A stretch of DNA of 64,000 nt. Source: Candidatus Cyanaurora vandensis. GTDB taxonomy: Bacteria; Cyanobacteriota; Cyanobacteriia; Gloeobacterales; Anthocerotibacteraceae. The translations under genes and the position numbers were made by a program. This document shows positions 1-8,273 of the stretch, in pieces (position 1 is the stretch's first letter; each line of letters opens with the position of its first letter). Under the pieces are notes generated by a model. That model was given only the letters and a program-made list of their open reading frames with translations. It ran no database searches and was not told the DNA's origin. The stretch covers positions 30,072 through 94,071 of the forward strand of contig NZ_JAAXLT010000092.1 in the NCBI RefSeq assembly GCF_013285555.1, given 5' to 3'.

Positions 1-150
1 AGCACAGGAAGCCGCCCGACAGCCAAAGAAAACCGGGCTGTCGTACTCATCACAAATTTCCATGAACCGGCGGCCCGACTCGACAGTTATCGTCTTGCTC
101 GTATCTTCAAAATACAGATTCACCGTCACCGCGTTATCCTCACGTTTCAT
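1..150 (-). CDS. [2Fe-2S] plant-type ferredoxin, partial (C-terminus beyond window)
   Basis: The minus strand reads 50 codons from ATG at 150 to the window edge. The reading contains a ubiquitin-like beta-grasp start (VNLYFEDTSKTITV) and then GCRAASCA, the beginning of the CX4CX2C iron-sulfur loop of plant-type ferredoxins. The remaining cluster cysteines lie outside the window. A GTG at 129 (codon 8) has a better ribosome site (GAGGA, 7 nt away) and may be the true start, because the ATG at 150 directly follows a terminator T-tract. It lies just downstream of an AurF-like diiron oxygenase on the same strand, so it is a plausible electron donor to that enzyme; this is inferred from position. 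Confidence 0.82.
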   Translation of the reverse strand, partial: MKREDNAVTVNLYFEDTSKTITVESGRRFMEICDEYDSPVFFGCRAASCA

Positions 151-151
151 G

Positions 152-179
152 AAAAAAGAGGGGAGACAAATCCCCCCTC
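152..179 (-). terminator. Intrinsic terminator between diiron oxygenase and ferredoxin
   Basis: On the minus strand a 9-bp stem (GAGGGGGGA with TCTCCCCTC, one G-U pair) closes a TTTG loop and is followed by six T residues. It lies 18 nt past the stop of the diiron oxygenase gene and ends one base before the ATG of the ferredoxin. It should end most transcripts of the upstream gene, so ferredoxin expression would need read-through, antitermination or its own start. Confidence 0.8.
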
Positions 180-197
180 CCAGTGTACCCAGGGTCC

Positions 198-1361
198 CTA
201 GGACGCGAAGGTTAGAGCCTTCTGGTGACGTTCGTAGTTGACCCCAATCTCATCGGCATCCAGTTTCAGCCCGAGCGCGTCAATCAGCCGCTCTATCTGT
301 TGGGCCGCATAACGCCAACGCTTTTTGTTGATAGGACCGAGCTCCATCCCGACTTGCTTCTCATGCCAAGCACGGGTCAAGGTGCTAATCTCCACCGGGT
401 GATCCTTGAAGGCGGGGTGGTTGAGGGCAACCCGTAGGGCATTGAGACCAATTTTATAGGGCGTGCAGTAAACGCCTTGGGTCTCACCGAGGTGAATCAT
501 CTCGCCGTAGGTCACGTAGTAGGCCCGGATGTAGTTTTGGAGCATCTCAGTGATCATCAGACGGATGAACTTTTTGGCCCAAGGGTCCGCCGCCCTGAAT
601 AACTCCATCCCCATATCGAGAGAAGTGGTGTAGTGACGGGCCTCATCGGTCAGGTGAGCATTGGTCAGTTCAACGGCTAGGGGATCATAGTTAAACTTCT
701 CGGGGGATTCAAAGAAGAAAGCCTCAGTCTGCTTAAGCTGCACGTTGGCGATGTAGCGGTACAACAGCCACAGCGCACCCAACCCGGCCCCCTGGACGAC
801 CTCATTAGGCATATTCTGAACCGCGCTACCGACCATGTAATGCATGAACTTGTACTCAGAACCGAGGAGGTCCTTGGTCTCGGGGGCAGCACCTACTTCG
901 CCATCAAAGAAACCAATCTCGTCAAACTTCTCGTTGGGCAACTGAGCTTCACGGCAGACCATCTTGTGGATCGTGCGGAAGGACCAAATGTGGTCATATT
1001 CTTCATTAGTTTCTTGCTGTAAAACCATGTAGTCATCAGAGTATTGGTCGAATACACGTTCAGCGACATACATGTTAGAAGCAATCGTCTGCATTTCAGA
1101 ACGGGCAATATACTTATAGGCGTGGGTCCAAGTCAGGGCTGAGAGGATCGAACGGTGCTCAGGTCCCAACTTAGACAGGTAATCACACATCATGATCGGT
1201 AGGGGAATCATCTCCGGGTGAGAATAGAGCTTCCCAGTTTGAATACCTTGCTTGCTCAGACCAATTGCAACGAACTTGAGTTCGCAGGGTTGGCTGTGGG
1301 CACGCTCGAAAAGCGCATTTTGGACCTTGGTAAATTTGGGGTCCATTTTGACAACAGACAT
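198..1361 (-). CDS. AurF-like ferritin-fold diiron oxygenase
   Basis: The 387-residue protein shows the ligand pattern of the AurF (p-aminobenzoate N-oxygenase) family: E121-Y-D-H124, an acidic residue near 213, then H236-x3-E240-x2-H243. The spacing H-x3-E-x2-H matches AurF exactly. E89 could be the first bridging ligand. There is no signal peptide or membrane segment, so it should be cytosolic. Members of this family use a dinuclear iron site and O2 to oxidise amines or other substrates; the substrate here cannot be read from sequence. The next gene on the strand encodes a ferredoxin, a likely reductant. The start ATG at 1361 gives MSVVKMDPKF. Family assignment is fairly secure; function is open. 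Confidence 0.72.
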   Translation of the reverse strand: MSVVKMDPKFTKVQNALFERAHSQPCELKFVAIGLSKQGIQTGKLYSHPEMIPLPIMMCDYLSKLGPEHRSILSALTWTHAYKYIARSEMQTIASNMYVAERVFDQYSDDYMVLQQETNEEYDHIWSFRTIHKMVCREAQLPNEKFDEIGFFDGEVGAAPETKDLLGSEYKFMHYMVGSAVQNMPNEVVQGAGLGALWLLYRYIANVQLKQTEAFFFESPEKFNYDPLAVELTNAHLTDEARHYTTSLDMGMELFRAADPWAKKFIRLMITEMLQNYIRAYYVTYGEMIHLGETQGVYCTPYKIGLNALRVALNHPAFKDHPVEISTLTRAWHEKQVGMELGPINKKRWRYAAQQIERLIDALGLKLDADEIGVNYERHQKALTFAS

Positions 1362-1504
1362 AAATGCTCTCCATCGGGCTAGGTCACCTTTAGCATGTTA
1401 TTCTAGAGAACAAAAAATAACTGCATTTCCTACAGAAGTTTCATAATTGTCGGGGCTGGAGAAGTAGCAGGTGATAATAGAAGAGTCAGGGGATTGGGGT
1501 CAGG

Positions 1505-2251
1505 ATGAGCCGTTATTACCGCGCTACGGGCATCAACCTCAAGCGTCAGCCTCTAGGCGAAGCGGATCTTTTATTAACTATTTTTACGCGCGAACAGGGC
1601 CTCCTCAAGGCGGTGGCGAAGGGAGCACGCAAGGCCCGCGCCAAAATGGGGGGCCGACTCGACCTTTTTGTAGTCAATGACCTACAACTCTATTCAGGCC
1701 GCAGCCTAGACCAAGTAGTCCAAGCTGAGACTCTACACAGTTTCAATCGGCTCAGTCGAGACTTGGGTCGTCTGGGGAGTGCTCAATACTGGGCGGAAGC
1801 GGTACTGGCGGAGGCGGTGCCCGGTCAGGGACACCCAGAATTATTTGACCTATTCCTAGAACATCTTGGTCGTCTGGAGTCCTGTGCGACTCCAGAGATC
1901 ATGGCCCAGCTAGTCCATGGGCTTTACCAATTTCTCCAAGTGAGCGGAGTTGCCCCGGTCGTAGATTACTGTACCTCGACGGGCCGGGTCCTCAGTCAGG
2001 AAGCAGCGGGGTTTAGTCTGCCCCTCGGCGGGTTAGTGGCTACCGAATGCCTTAGTGACCTCACCCAAACCCAACCTGTCACCCAGGAACAGGTCAACGC
2101 CCTCCAGTGGCTCCCCCAACCCGTCCTGCCCCCAGAACTGCTAGTCCACCCGATTTGGTCTGATGTGGAGCGGCTGTTACGCCGCTACTTGGAATTTTAT
2201 TTGCAACGCTCAGTCCGCTCTGCCGACCTCTTGGCGGTCTGTCTGGCCTAG
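1505..2251 (+). CDS. recO: DNA repair protein RecO
   Basis: RecO works with RecF and RecR to load RecA on gapped single-stranded DNA in recombinational repair. The 248-residue protein begins with the family's OB-fold (roughly residues 1-80: MSRYYRATGINLKR, then the GEADLLLTIFTREQGL stretch and KGARKARAKMGGRLDLF). A helical C-terminal region follows. Length is typical. The start ATG is preceded by a purine-rich GGGGTCAGG. The stop overlaps by 4 bases the stop of the convergent DUF445 gene, so no shared terminator fits between them. No operon partner is visible upstream. Confidence 0.93.
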   Translation: MSRYYRATGINLKRQPLGEADLLLTIFTREQGLLKAVAKGARKARAKMGGRLDLFVVNDLQLYSGRSLDQVVQAETLHSFNRLSRDLGRLGSAQYWAEAVLAEAVPGQGHPELFDLFLEHLGRLESCATPEIMAQLVHGLYQFLQVSGVAPVVDYCTSTGRVLSQEAAGFSLPLGGLVATECLSDLTQTQPVTQEQVNALQWLPQPVLPPELLVHPIWSDVERLLRRYLEFYLQRSVRSADLLAVCLA

Positions 2252-3486
2252 AGATTGGGCAGGATATAGACCAGAAGGACCATCTCCAAGAACCCAGCGA
2301 AAAAACCCACGACGGCTCCCACATAGGGTAGAGCTTGTAGTTCGGAGCGGGCGACGGATTGGATGGCATCCTCTAGTTCCGCCGGGGAGGTCTGGTTAAT
2401 CTTGGTGATTACAGCTTCCTCCAGACCCAGGGAGGGGAGGAGTTTTGTCACTAATTGCTCTAGTTCCTCACTGAGGTATTGGTCTAAAATCCGTGCGCCT
2501 TCTTCTGCCACCGGGTCAATCCATTCCAGGATGGTCTCGCTGGTAACAGCCCGGTTTAAAAGGGCCTCTGCCTGCTCCGTCCAGTTGATACTTTCACTGA
2601 TCCGTTGGGAGAAGTCCGGGATGGTGGCGGTGAGGGCCTGCTCCAGGGCACCGACGAGCTGGGTCTTGGTGGCATCTAGAGTAGCAGGGGGAAGTTTTTG
2701 GAAGCTCGCGCTCACCAATATGTCCGTCAGTCGGTCCCGCAACCGGATGTTGCTCAATACATCTTTGAATAAAGCGCGGGCCTGTTCCGGTTGGTCGCGG
2801 CAGAAATCCTTGAGGCGACCGAGGGGACCCTTCACCCCAATCACATTCGCCAATAACCAATAGCCGCCCTGGGAGCGGTCGCGGGCCTGACGGTCGAGTT
2901 CATCAATTGTGGTGGCGGAGAGGCCATTCACGAGGGCTTGACGCAACAGTTCGGGGGTGAGAACGCTCTCATTAATCCACCCAGCAATCGTCTCGCCCTG
3001 GGCGCGGCTGAGGGTGAAGGGCAACACCATCCGGTCAAATACTTGGCCTAGGGCTTGGTCAGTGAAGGAGGAGCGGCCTAGTTCTGCTGTCCACTGGGGC
3101 AAGGAGTCCTCTAAGATGCGCTGTAACAAGCCCCCCAAGCCCTGGGCCAGCCGTTCCCGTTGCCGGGGGTCATTCAGTTGGCCCAAGCCGTAGAGTAGAA
3201 CCCAACGGATACCTTGCGCCAACTGTTCGCGGCCCAAGAGCCGACGGGCGATGCGGTGGACTTCTTCTGGGGTCAGAAGTTTATCAGTCAGCGTCGTGGC
3301 GACTTTGCGGGCAAACCGTTCCTGGCCCCTGGGGAATAGTCCTGGGGTCAACGGGATTTGACGACCCAGAAAAAACAGGGGCCGATAGGGACGAAACAAC
3401 ATTTTGATGGCAATGGTATCGGCAGTAAAGCCAATCACCGAACCGACCACCGGGGGCAAAATGTAATGCCAAAAGGTAACTTCCAT
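2248..3486 (-). CDS. DUF445 family membrane protein
   Basis: The 412-residue protein starts with a hydrophobic segment (about residues 5-30) carrying the DUF445 hallmark: GFTADTIAIKMLFRPYRP followed by a G-L-F-P-x-G-Q-E-R-F-A-R-K element. A long helical middle region follows. It ends with a second hydrophobic helix (about 388-410). DUF445 proteins (YheB type) are membrane-associated and of unknown biochemical role. Its 3' end overlaps recO tail to tail. The adjacent minus-strand asparagine-synthetase-like gene ends 62 bp upstream, so the two could be co-transcribed. Confidence 0.88.
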   Translation of the reverse strand: MEVTFWHYILPPVVGSVIGFTADTIAIKMLFRPYRPLFFLGRQIPLTPGLFPRGQERFARKVATTLTDKLLTPEEVHRIARRLLGREQLAQGIRWVLLYGLGQLNDPRQRERLAQGLGGLLQRILEDSLPQWTAELGRSSFTDQALGQVFDRMVLPFTLSRAQGETIAGWINESVLTPELLRQALVNGLSATTIDELDRQARDRSQGGYWLLANVIGVKGPLGRLKDFCRDQPEQARALFKDVLSNIRLRDRLTDILVSASFQKLPPATLDATKTQLVGALEQALTATIPDFSQRISESINWTEQAEALLNRAVTSETILEWIDPVAEEGARILDQYLSEELEQLVTKLLPSLGLEEAVITKINQTSPAELEDAIQSVARSELQALPYVGAVVGFFAGFLEMVLLVYILPNL

Positions 3487-3547
3487 GATTTCGGGGCCGG
3501 GGTGTATTTAAATTATGGCTCTAGCTTTTGGGCAGCGGCAAACACCC

Positions 3548-5326
3548 CTAAATTGGATACCTCGCTTTTACATTTAGATACCAGTTCGTCCAATCAAGTA
3601 ATAGGAAAAGACTGTTTTCTATATGGGCCTCTAAGCCACCCTGAGTATGTAATTCCTGGAGGGCTTGGGCCAACCGGGGCTGGTCCACGATTTCCGCTAG
3701 GGGCGGGCAGTCACGGACTTGCTGACAGAGCTCTCGGGCACATTCACTCAACAGACCCGAGCGGCGGAGGGGGTCGAAGTAATTGACCTTGGGCCGCCAG
3801 CGCACTTCCTCGGGTAAATAGCCCGCTGTCGCCTGTCGCAGAAAAATCTTGCGGTGCTGGGGGTCAATCTGGATTTGGGGCGGGATGGCAAGGATAAAGC
3901 GAATCAGCCGTTCATCGGCGAAGGGCGAGAGGGGTTCTAGTCCGTGTGCAGCATACAAAATATCCTGCTGGGGCGGTTGATTTAGCCCCCAGGTTAGGCC
4001 AGTCTGGAAATCCTGGGACCGAGAATTCTCTAGAGACTGACGATAGCTAGCTTGGACGAGGGGCTGGGCCACATAGCTGGGGTAAAACCAGGGGGGCAAC
4101 GGGTCAGGCTGTGACCGCTTGAAGAGAATCCACCGCCACTGCCAAGACTGGGGCAACCGGGGCATGACCCATTCTCGCCAGAGCCAAGCCGGGGCCTGTT
4201 GGCGCCCGAGCATCAACCTGAGAGCCAGCCCCCCCGCCCCCGCCCGAAATAACGCTGGGAAGTTCTCCCGAAAAATCTCGTCGCCCCACTCGCCGTCCAA
4301 TAGGGTCCCCAACCCGAGAGCCCGGGCTTGGGCCATGGCTCGTAAATGCAGGGGCGTGGTACAGACTGGAATCGGATCGTCAGGAACGGGTAAGGTCGCC
4401 CAGGGGACTGCAAACCCGTGGGTGTCGTCGCTGGGGATAGGATGCCAACGGGTCTGCGGGTAATGGTCTAAAAAAGTCTGGATCGGCCCGCGCTCATCAA
4501 ATTCAGGGTAGATCTCAGTGACGAAGGAGAGCGCGTCCACAGTCGGTAGATGCTTTAGGGTTGCCGCAGTAATCGTGGTGGAATCCAGGCCCCCACTGAG
4601 GGTGACCCCAGCAGGCCGGGGATGACGGAGGCGGTCACTAACTGCTCGTCCCAGCACCTCCCAAAAAGCTTCGTAATACTCACCTGGAGTCTGGTAGCGC
4701 ACATCCAGCGGGGTGAGGGACCGGAACTGACGGGTTAACTGACCGCGTTGCAGGACCAGAGTCTCCCCCAATCTGAGACGACGGATCGCTTTAAAAGGGG
4801 TACAACCCGGTGTTTGCTGCCACCACTCCCCGAAGGTATGGGCCAAATAGTCTTCGTCCAGTGCCCCGCTGACCTGGGGGTGATGCAACAGGGAGACCAC
4901 CCGCGAACTCACTAAAAGCGTCTGACCATCCCAGAAGTAGGCTAAGGGTTTACGCCGCATCAGGTCTCCACTCACTAGTAAGCGGTCAGCCCCTGGGTCC
5001 CACAGGACAAAAGCATAGTCCCCCACTAAACTCGCCAGCCCCCCTGACCGATACGCGGTGATTAACCGTTGACCATCGGTGGTTTGACAGCCCGGTTCGC
5101 GCTGGTCCAGGCGGCCCGTCCAGACCAGCACACAGCCTTGGTCGTGGAGAACCGGGGGTTCCTGTTGAGCTTGCCCGGTGTTGTAACGCTGGGTGCGCCC
5201 GAGACTCAGCCCACAGGGGTCATGCCAATCCCCCTGGTCATCCCCGCCTAAGACCGCGAGATCCTGGAGCATCACGGACCAAGGGGTAGGCTGGCGGCTC
5301 TGCCAGACGGCTAAGATCCCGCTCAT
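3548..5326 (-). CDS. Asparagine synthetase-like protein lacking the glutaminase Cys2
   Basis: The 592-residue protein has the two-domain layout of class B asparagine synthetases. The N-terminal Ntn glutaminase-like domain spans about residues 1-200. The ATP pyrophosphatase domain carries the PP-loop SGGLDSTT near residue 242 and a conserved DGEWGDE element further on. The protein begins Met-Ser-Gly-Ile, so the catalytic Cys2 of the glutaminase (normally MCGI) is Ser. The codon is AGC and the ATG has an AAGGAC ribosome site, so this is not a mis-chosen start. Ammonia release from glutamine is therefore doubtful. Related enzymes without Cys2 include beta-lactam synthetase and lasso-peptide cyclases, but no precursor peptide, RRE or leader peptidase gene is adjacent. 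Confidence 0.8.
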   Translation of the reverse strand: MSGILAVWQSRQPTPWSVMLQDLAVLGGDDQGDWHDPCGLSLGRTQRYNTGQAQQEPPVLHDQGCVLVWTGRLDQREPGCQTTDGQRLITAYRSGGLASLVGDYAFVLWDPGADRLLVSGDLMRRKPLAYFWDGQTLLVSSRVVSLLHHPQVSGALDEDYLAHTFGEWWQQTPGCTPFKAIRRLRLGETLVLQRGQLTRQFRSLTPLDVRYQTPGEYYEAFWEVLGRAVSDRLRHPRPAGVTLSGGLDSTTITAATLKHLPTVDALSFVTEIYPEFDERGPIQTFLDHYPQTRWHPIPSDDTHGFAVPWATLPVPDDPIPVCTTPLHLRAMAQARALGLGTLLDGEWGDEIFRENFPALFRAGAGGLALRLMLGRQQAPAWLWREWVMPRLPQSWQWRWILFKRSQPDPLPPWFYPSYVAQPLVQASYRQSLENSRSQDFQTGLTWGLNQPPQQDILYAAHGLEPLSPFADERLIRFILAIPPQIQIDPQHRKIFLRQATAGYLPEEVRWRPKVNYFDPLRRSGLLSECARELCQQVRDCPPLAEIVDQPRLAQALQELHTQGGLEAHIENSLFLLLDWTNWYLNVKARYPI

Positions 5327-5416
5327 GTCCTTGGTACCGATTGCAAATTCTTACGCCTAGGGTCGTTCCAGGGTGTATTTTGGCAAGAGAGTGTCACAGT
5401 CACTTAGGGGTATCTC

Positions 5417-5902
5417 ATGCTTGATGTCATTGACCAAGTGATCAAAGAATACGATACCAAGGGTCAGTACTTGGATGGCGCGGCCCTAGAGCGGTTACGG
5501 TCCTACTACACCTCGGGGGAGCTGCGGGTCAAGGCGGCTCAGTCTATCACCGCTAACGCCGAGAATATCATCCGCGCCGCTGTCGCTCGGACCCTCCTCT
5601 ATACGCCCGTGACCCGTCCGGGGGGCAATATGTACTATGCCCGCCGCTATGCCGCCTGTATCCGGGATATGGATTACTTCCTGCGCTACGCGACCTTTGC
5701 GATGTTGGCGGACAACACCTCACTCCTGGATGAGTACGTGCTGAAGGGTTTGGTGGAGACTTACCGGGCCCTGGGCGTACCCCTGGATGCCACGGTGCGC
5801 TCAATCAATGCGCTCAAAGACGTAGTCACGGGGCAGGTGGGCTCCCCCGCCGGTCAGGAGATGGCGAAACAGTTCGACCACCTAGCGCGTGGCCTGAGCT
5901 AG
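5417..5902 (+). CDS. apcB: Allophycocyanin beta subunit (solitary copy)
   Basis: This is a phycobilisome core protein that binds phycocyanobilin. Its 161 residues equal the usual ApcB length. Cys81 in the YAACIRD context is the chromophore attachment site, and Asn71 in RPGGNMY is the residue methylated in beta subunits. ApcF (about 169 residues) is the main alternative, but the TLLYTPVTRPGGNMY stretch and the length fit ApcB better. The gene stands alone, whereas apcB normally follows apcA in an apcEABC-type operon. It may therefore be an extra or dispersed copy. AGGGG lies upstream of the ATG. The AMIN/barrel gene begins 37 bp after the stop. Confidence 0.88.
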   Translation: MLDVIDQVIKEYDTKGQYLDGAALERLRSYYTSGELRVKAAQSITANAENIIRAAVARTLLYTPVTRPGGNMYYARRYAACIRDMDYFLRYATFAMLADNTSLLDEYVLKGLVETYRALGVPLDATVRSINALKDVVTGQVGSPAGQEMAKQFDHLARGLS

Positions 5903-5939
5903 GAATTGGTACACTCTTGATCAATGCTGTTGCCCGCCC

Positions 5940-8273
5940 ATGCCCCATTCCCGTCTATGGTCCCTACTGGTCGTACTTACCCTGGCGGTGGCTGAGGTCC
6001 GAGCCGACGAATTGACCCAGGTTACGGGGCTAGCGGTTCGGGCTGAGCGAGGCCGATTGATCCTAGAGGTAGACCACCTCGGGTCGGTGATTGCACCCAT
6101 TCGGTTTGAACAGGTACCGGGAACTAAGCGGTGGCGGACACTCCTGGCTCAAGCCAGTCTTGATGCGCCGATGAATACCAGTCGCGGGGAACTACTCGCC
6201 CGGTTATTTTCAGTAGCAAACGGTGTCACCCTCGAAATCCAGAACGCAACACCGCCCGTAGCTCTGGGTTCAGAGGGTGGAGTTTTACGGTTTGACCTAG
6301 GACAAGTCCCTAAGCTAGCTGTCGCGCCAAGGGTTTCACCGCGCCTTGCCCCGTCGCCTAAACCCGCTGCCGCTCCGGCTCTCGTGGCCCGTCGGTTGGA
6401 CTTAGACCCAGTTTCCTTTGATAGTTCGCTATTGGTCAGTGATACTCCACCGCCCTTAGATACCACCCAACTCACCCCGCCCACCGTAGTCGCCGCCCCG
6501 CCGACTTTCATACCCTCGGCCCTAGAGCGAGTGGCGGGGCGGACCCAGGGGCTAGAGAGCGGGGCTGTCCTCAATCCCGGCGAGTTCGTGGACAGTCAGA
6601 CCCTGCGGGTTTACAACACGAATAGTACCAATGACGATACCTTCCAGAGCATTACCCAGTCCTATACCTATGGCCTCACCGACGGGGTAGAAGTCGCCTT
6701 GGCCCTCCAAGGCCAAGACAACAACAGCCCCGGCACGCTTGGCCCTTTCTTGGTGGACCGTTTCGCGCCGGTTGCTGGGAGTACTTCTAATACTTTTCAG
6801 GAGTTCACGGTCCAGGGGAAGTTCCGGTTAGTGGATACCCCGGATTTCAAGAGTGCTTTAATCCTCTCAGCGACAGCGGGAACGAGGGTTTTCCGGTTTA
6901 GTGCAGTGGATGGCAGTCGTCCGTCTTTTGAACAGGATTATGGCCTCTCGCCAATCCCCGTAATCGAGTTGCCCGTGACTTGGGCGGGGACGGATGTGAG
7001 TTTGACCTTTAACCCTAAATTGGCCTTTTTCCCGGCGGATAACGCAAGTTTTGTCGCGGTCAATCCCTTGCTGGGCGGGAGTTTTGGTACTTTGGGAGCG
7101 GTGGGAGCCGGGGCGACGGTGCGCCTGTCGGAACGCCTCCAGTTGCGGGGCGATTTCACCTCCATCCTCTTTGGGAACAACACCCTGGATGCCCAGGGGG
7201 TCCCCGCCGCCACACCGGTCTTCAATGCGGGCTTTCGCTATCTGATCAACCCGCGCTTGGGACTGGACCTCTATGCCACCAACAGCTACGCCACCACCGG
7301 GACTGGGGCCTTGGTGGGCCGTCAGGGGGATACGGGGTTGGCGGTGGCCTTGACGTTTATGCCCAGTCGCTTTTTTATCCTGGACCTCCCGGAGAATAGC
7401 AAACTAGACCCCGCCTTTGACCTGACCGTGGATGCGGCACGGCGTAAGGCTTTTCTCAAGGGCGGGATTGGCTTTTTGGACGGGGGAACGATTCCTGAGG
7501 GGACCAGTTTTGTCCAACTTAAGGGCACCAGTAATGGCTTTTTAGCTAGTCTCCGCACCGGGGTACTGGATGACTTTGAGACGGGTTTTTATGTGAATTT
7601 TACGGGTAGTACGGTGGATGAATCCGAGGCGGGGACCAGTACCAAAATCCGCTTTATGAACCAAGCGGCAGGGGACCCCTTTACCTTGAGCGGGGTTTTC
7701 ACCCTGGGGCGCACCAGTAACCGCTTCTTAAATTTTGTGCGTGAGGACCGCAACGCTTCCAATAACCATGAGGACCCCTTTAACGCTGGGGTCGGGGACC
7801 GGGGACCCCTGCCGCCCAACCTATTTGGTTTAGTCACGGAGCGGTTGGGGGAGTTTTTAATCCTCACCCTCTCGGCTCCTCTGCAACAGGCCGGGGATAC
7901 CTTTACTTGGTGGCTCAATCCCAAGGTTTCCTACGTGCAACAGGCCAGTCGTTCCAATGCCTCGGCGGTGGCTTTGAGTGGCGTCTCCTTGGGTGGGGCG
8001 GTGCGCTTGAGTCCAGCCCTCGAAGTTTTGGGGGAGGTCACGCCTGTTGCTGGGGAAAACGTCCTCATCGGCAGCCAGCGGGGAAACACTTTGCCCTGGA
8101 ACTTGGCGGCCCGGTTGACCCTGGATTCGCCCTTGGTCCCCCGCGCCGCCAGTCTTGACCTCTACTTGACCAATAGTCTCGGGCTCTCGCCCTATCAGAG
8201 TATGCGGGTCATTGCTGATAACGGTCTCGCTATCGGTCTGGGGCTTAATGTGCCCTTCACGTCGCCCTTTTGA
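5940..8273 (+). CDS. AMIN-like domain plus outer-membrane beta-barrel protein
   Basis: The 777-residue protein starts with a Sec signal peptide (about 1-22, cleaved near VRADELTQ). An AMIN-like module follows (about 25-125), then a Pro/Ala-rich linker and a long region of alternating beta strands rich in Gly, Asn and Asp. It ends with Phe after a hydrophobic strand (GLGLNVPFTSPF), as outer-membrane barrels do. AMIN domains often bind periplasmic peptidoglycan, so the protein may tether a barrel to the wall; this is inference. The stop overlaps the next gene's start (TGATG), which implies translational coupling to the LpxB-related gene. TACACT, a possible -10, lies about 30 bp upstream. Confidence 0.7.
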   Translation: MPHSRLWSLLVVLTLAVAEVRADELTQVTGLAVRAERGRLILEVDHLGSVIAPIRFEQVPGTKRWRTLLAQASLDAPMNTSRGELLARLFSVANGVTLEIQNATPPVALGSEGGVLRFDLGQVPKLAVAPRVSPRLAPSPKPAAAPALVARRLDLDPVSFDSSLLVSDTPPPLDTTQLTPPTVVAAPPTFIPSALERVAGRTQGLESGAVLNPGEFVDSQTLRVYNTNSTNDDTFQSITQSYTYGLTDGVEVALALQGQDNNSPGTLGPFLVDRFAPVAGSTSNTFQEFTVQGKFRLVDTPDFKSALILSATAGTRVFRFSAVDGSRPSFEQDYGLSPIPVIELPVTWAGTDVSLTFNPKLAFFPADNASFVAVNPLLGGSFGTLGAVGAGATVRLSERLQLRGDFTSILFGNNTLDAQGVPAATPVFNAGFRYLINPRLGLDLYATNSYATTGTGALVGRQGDTGLAVALTFMPSRFFILDLPENSKLDPAFDLTVDAARRKAFLKGGIGFLDGGTIPEGTSFVQLKGTSNGFLASLRTGVLDDFETGFYVNFTGSTVDESEAGTSTKIRFMNQAAGDPFTLSGVFTLGRTSNRFLNFVREDRNASNNHEDPFNAGVGDRGPLPPNLFGLVTERLGEFLILTLSAPLQQAGDTFTWWLNPKVSYVQQASRSNASAVALSGVSLGGAVRLSPALEVLGEVTPVAGENVLIGSQRGNTLPWNLAARLTLDSPLVPRAASLDLYLTNSLGLSPYQSMRVIADNGLAIGLGLNVPFTSPF

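Noticed and set aside
3548..5416. Lasso peptide or beta-lactam biosynthetic cluster around the asparagine-synthetase-like gene
   Set aside because: No precursor peptide, RRE protein, transglutaminase-like protease or transporter gene is adjacent; neighbours are a DUF445 gene and apcB.
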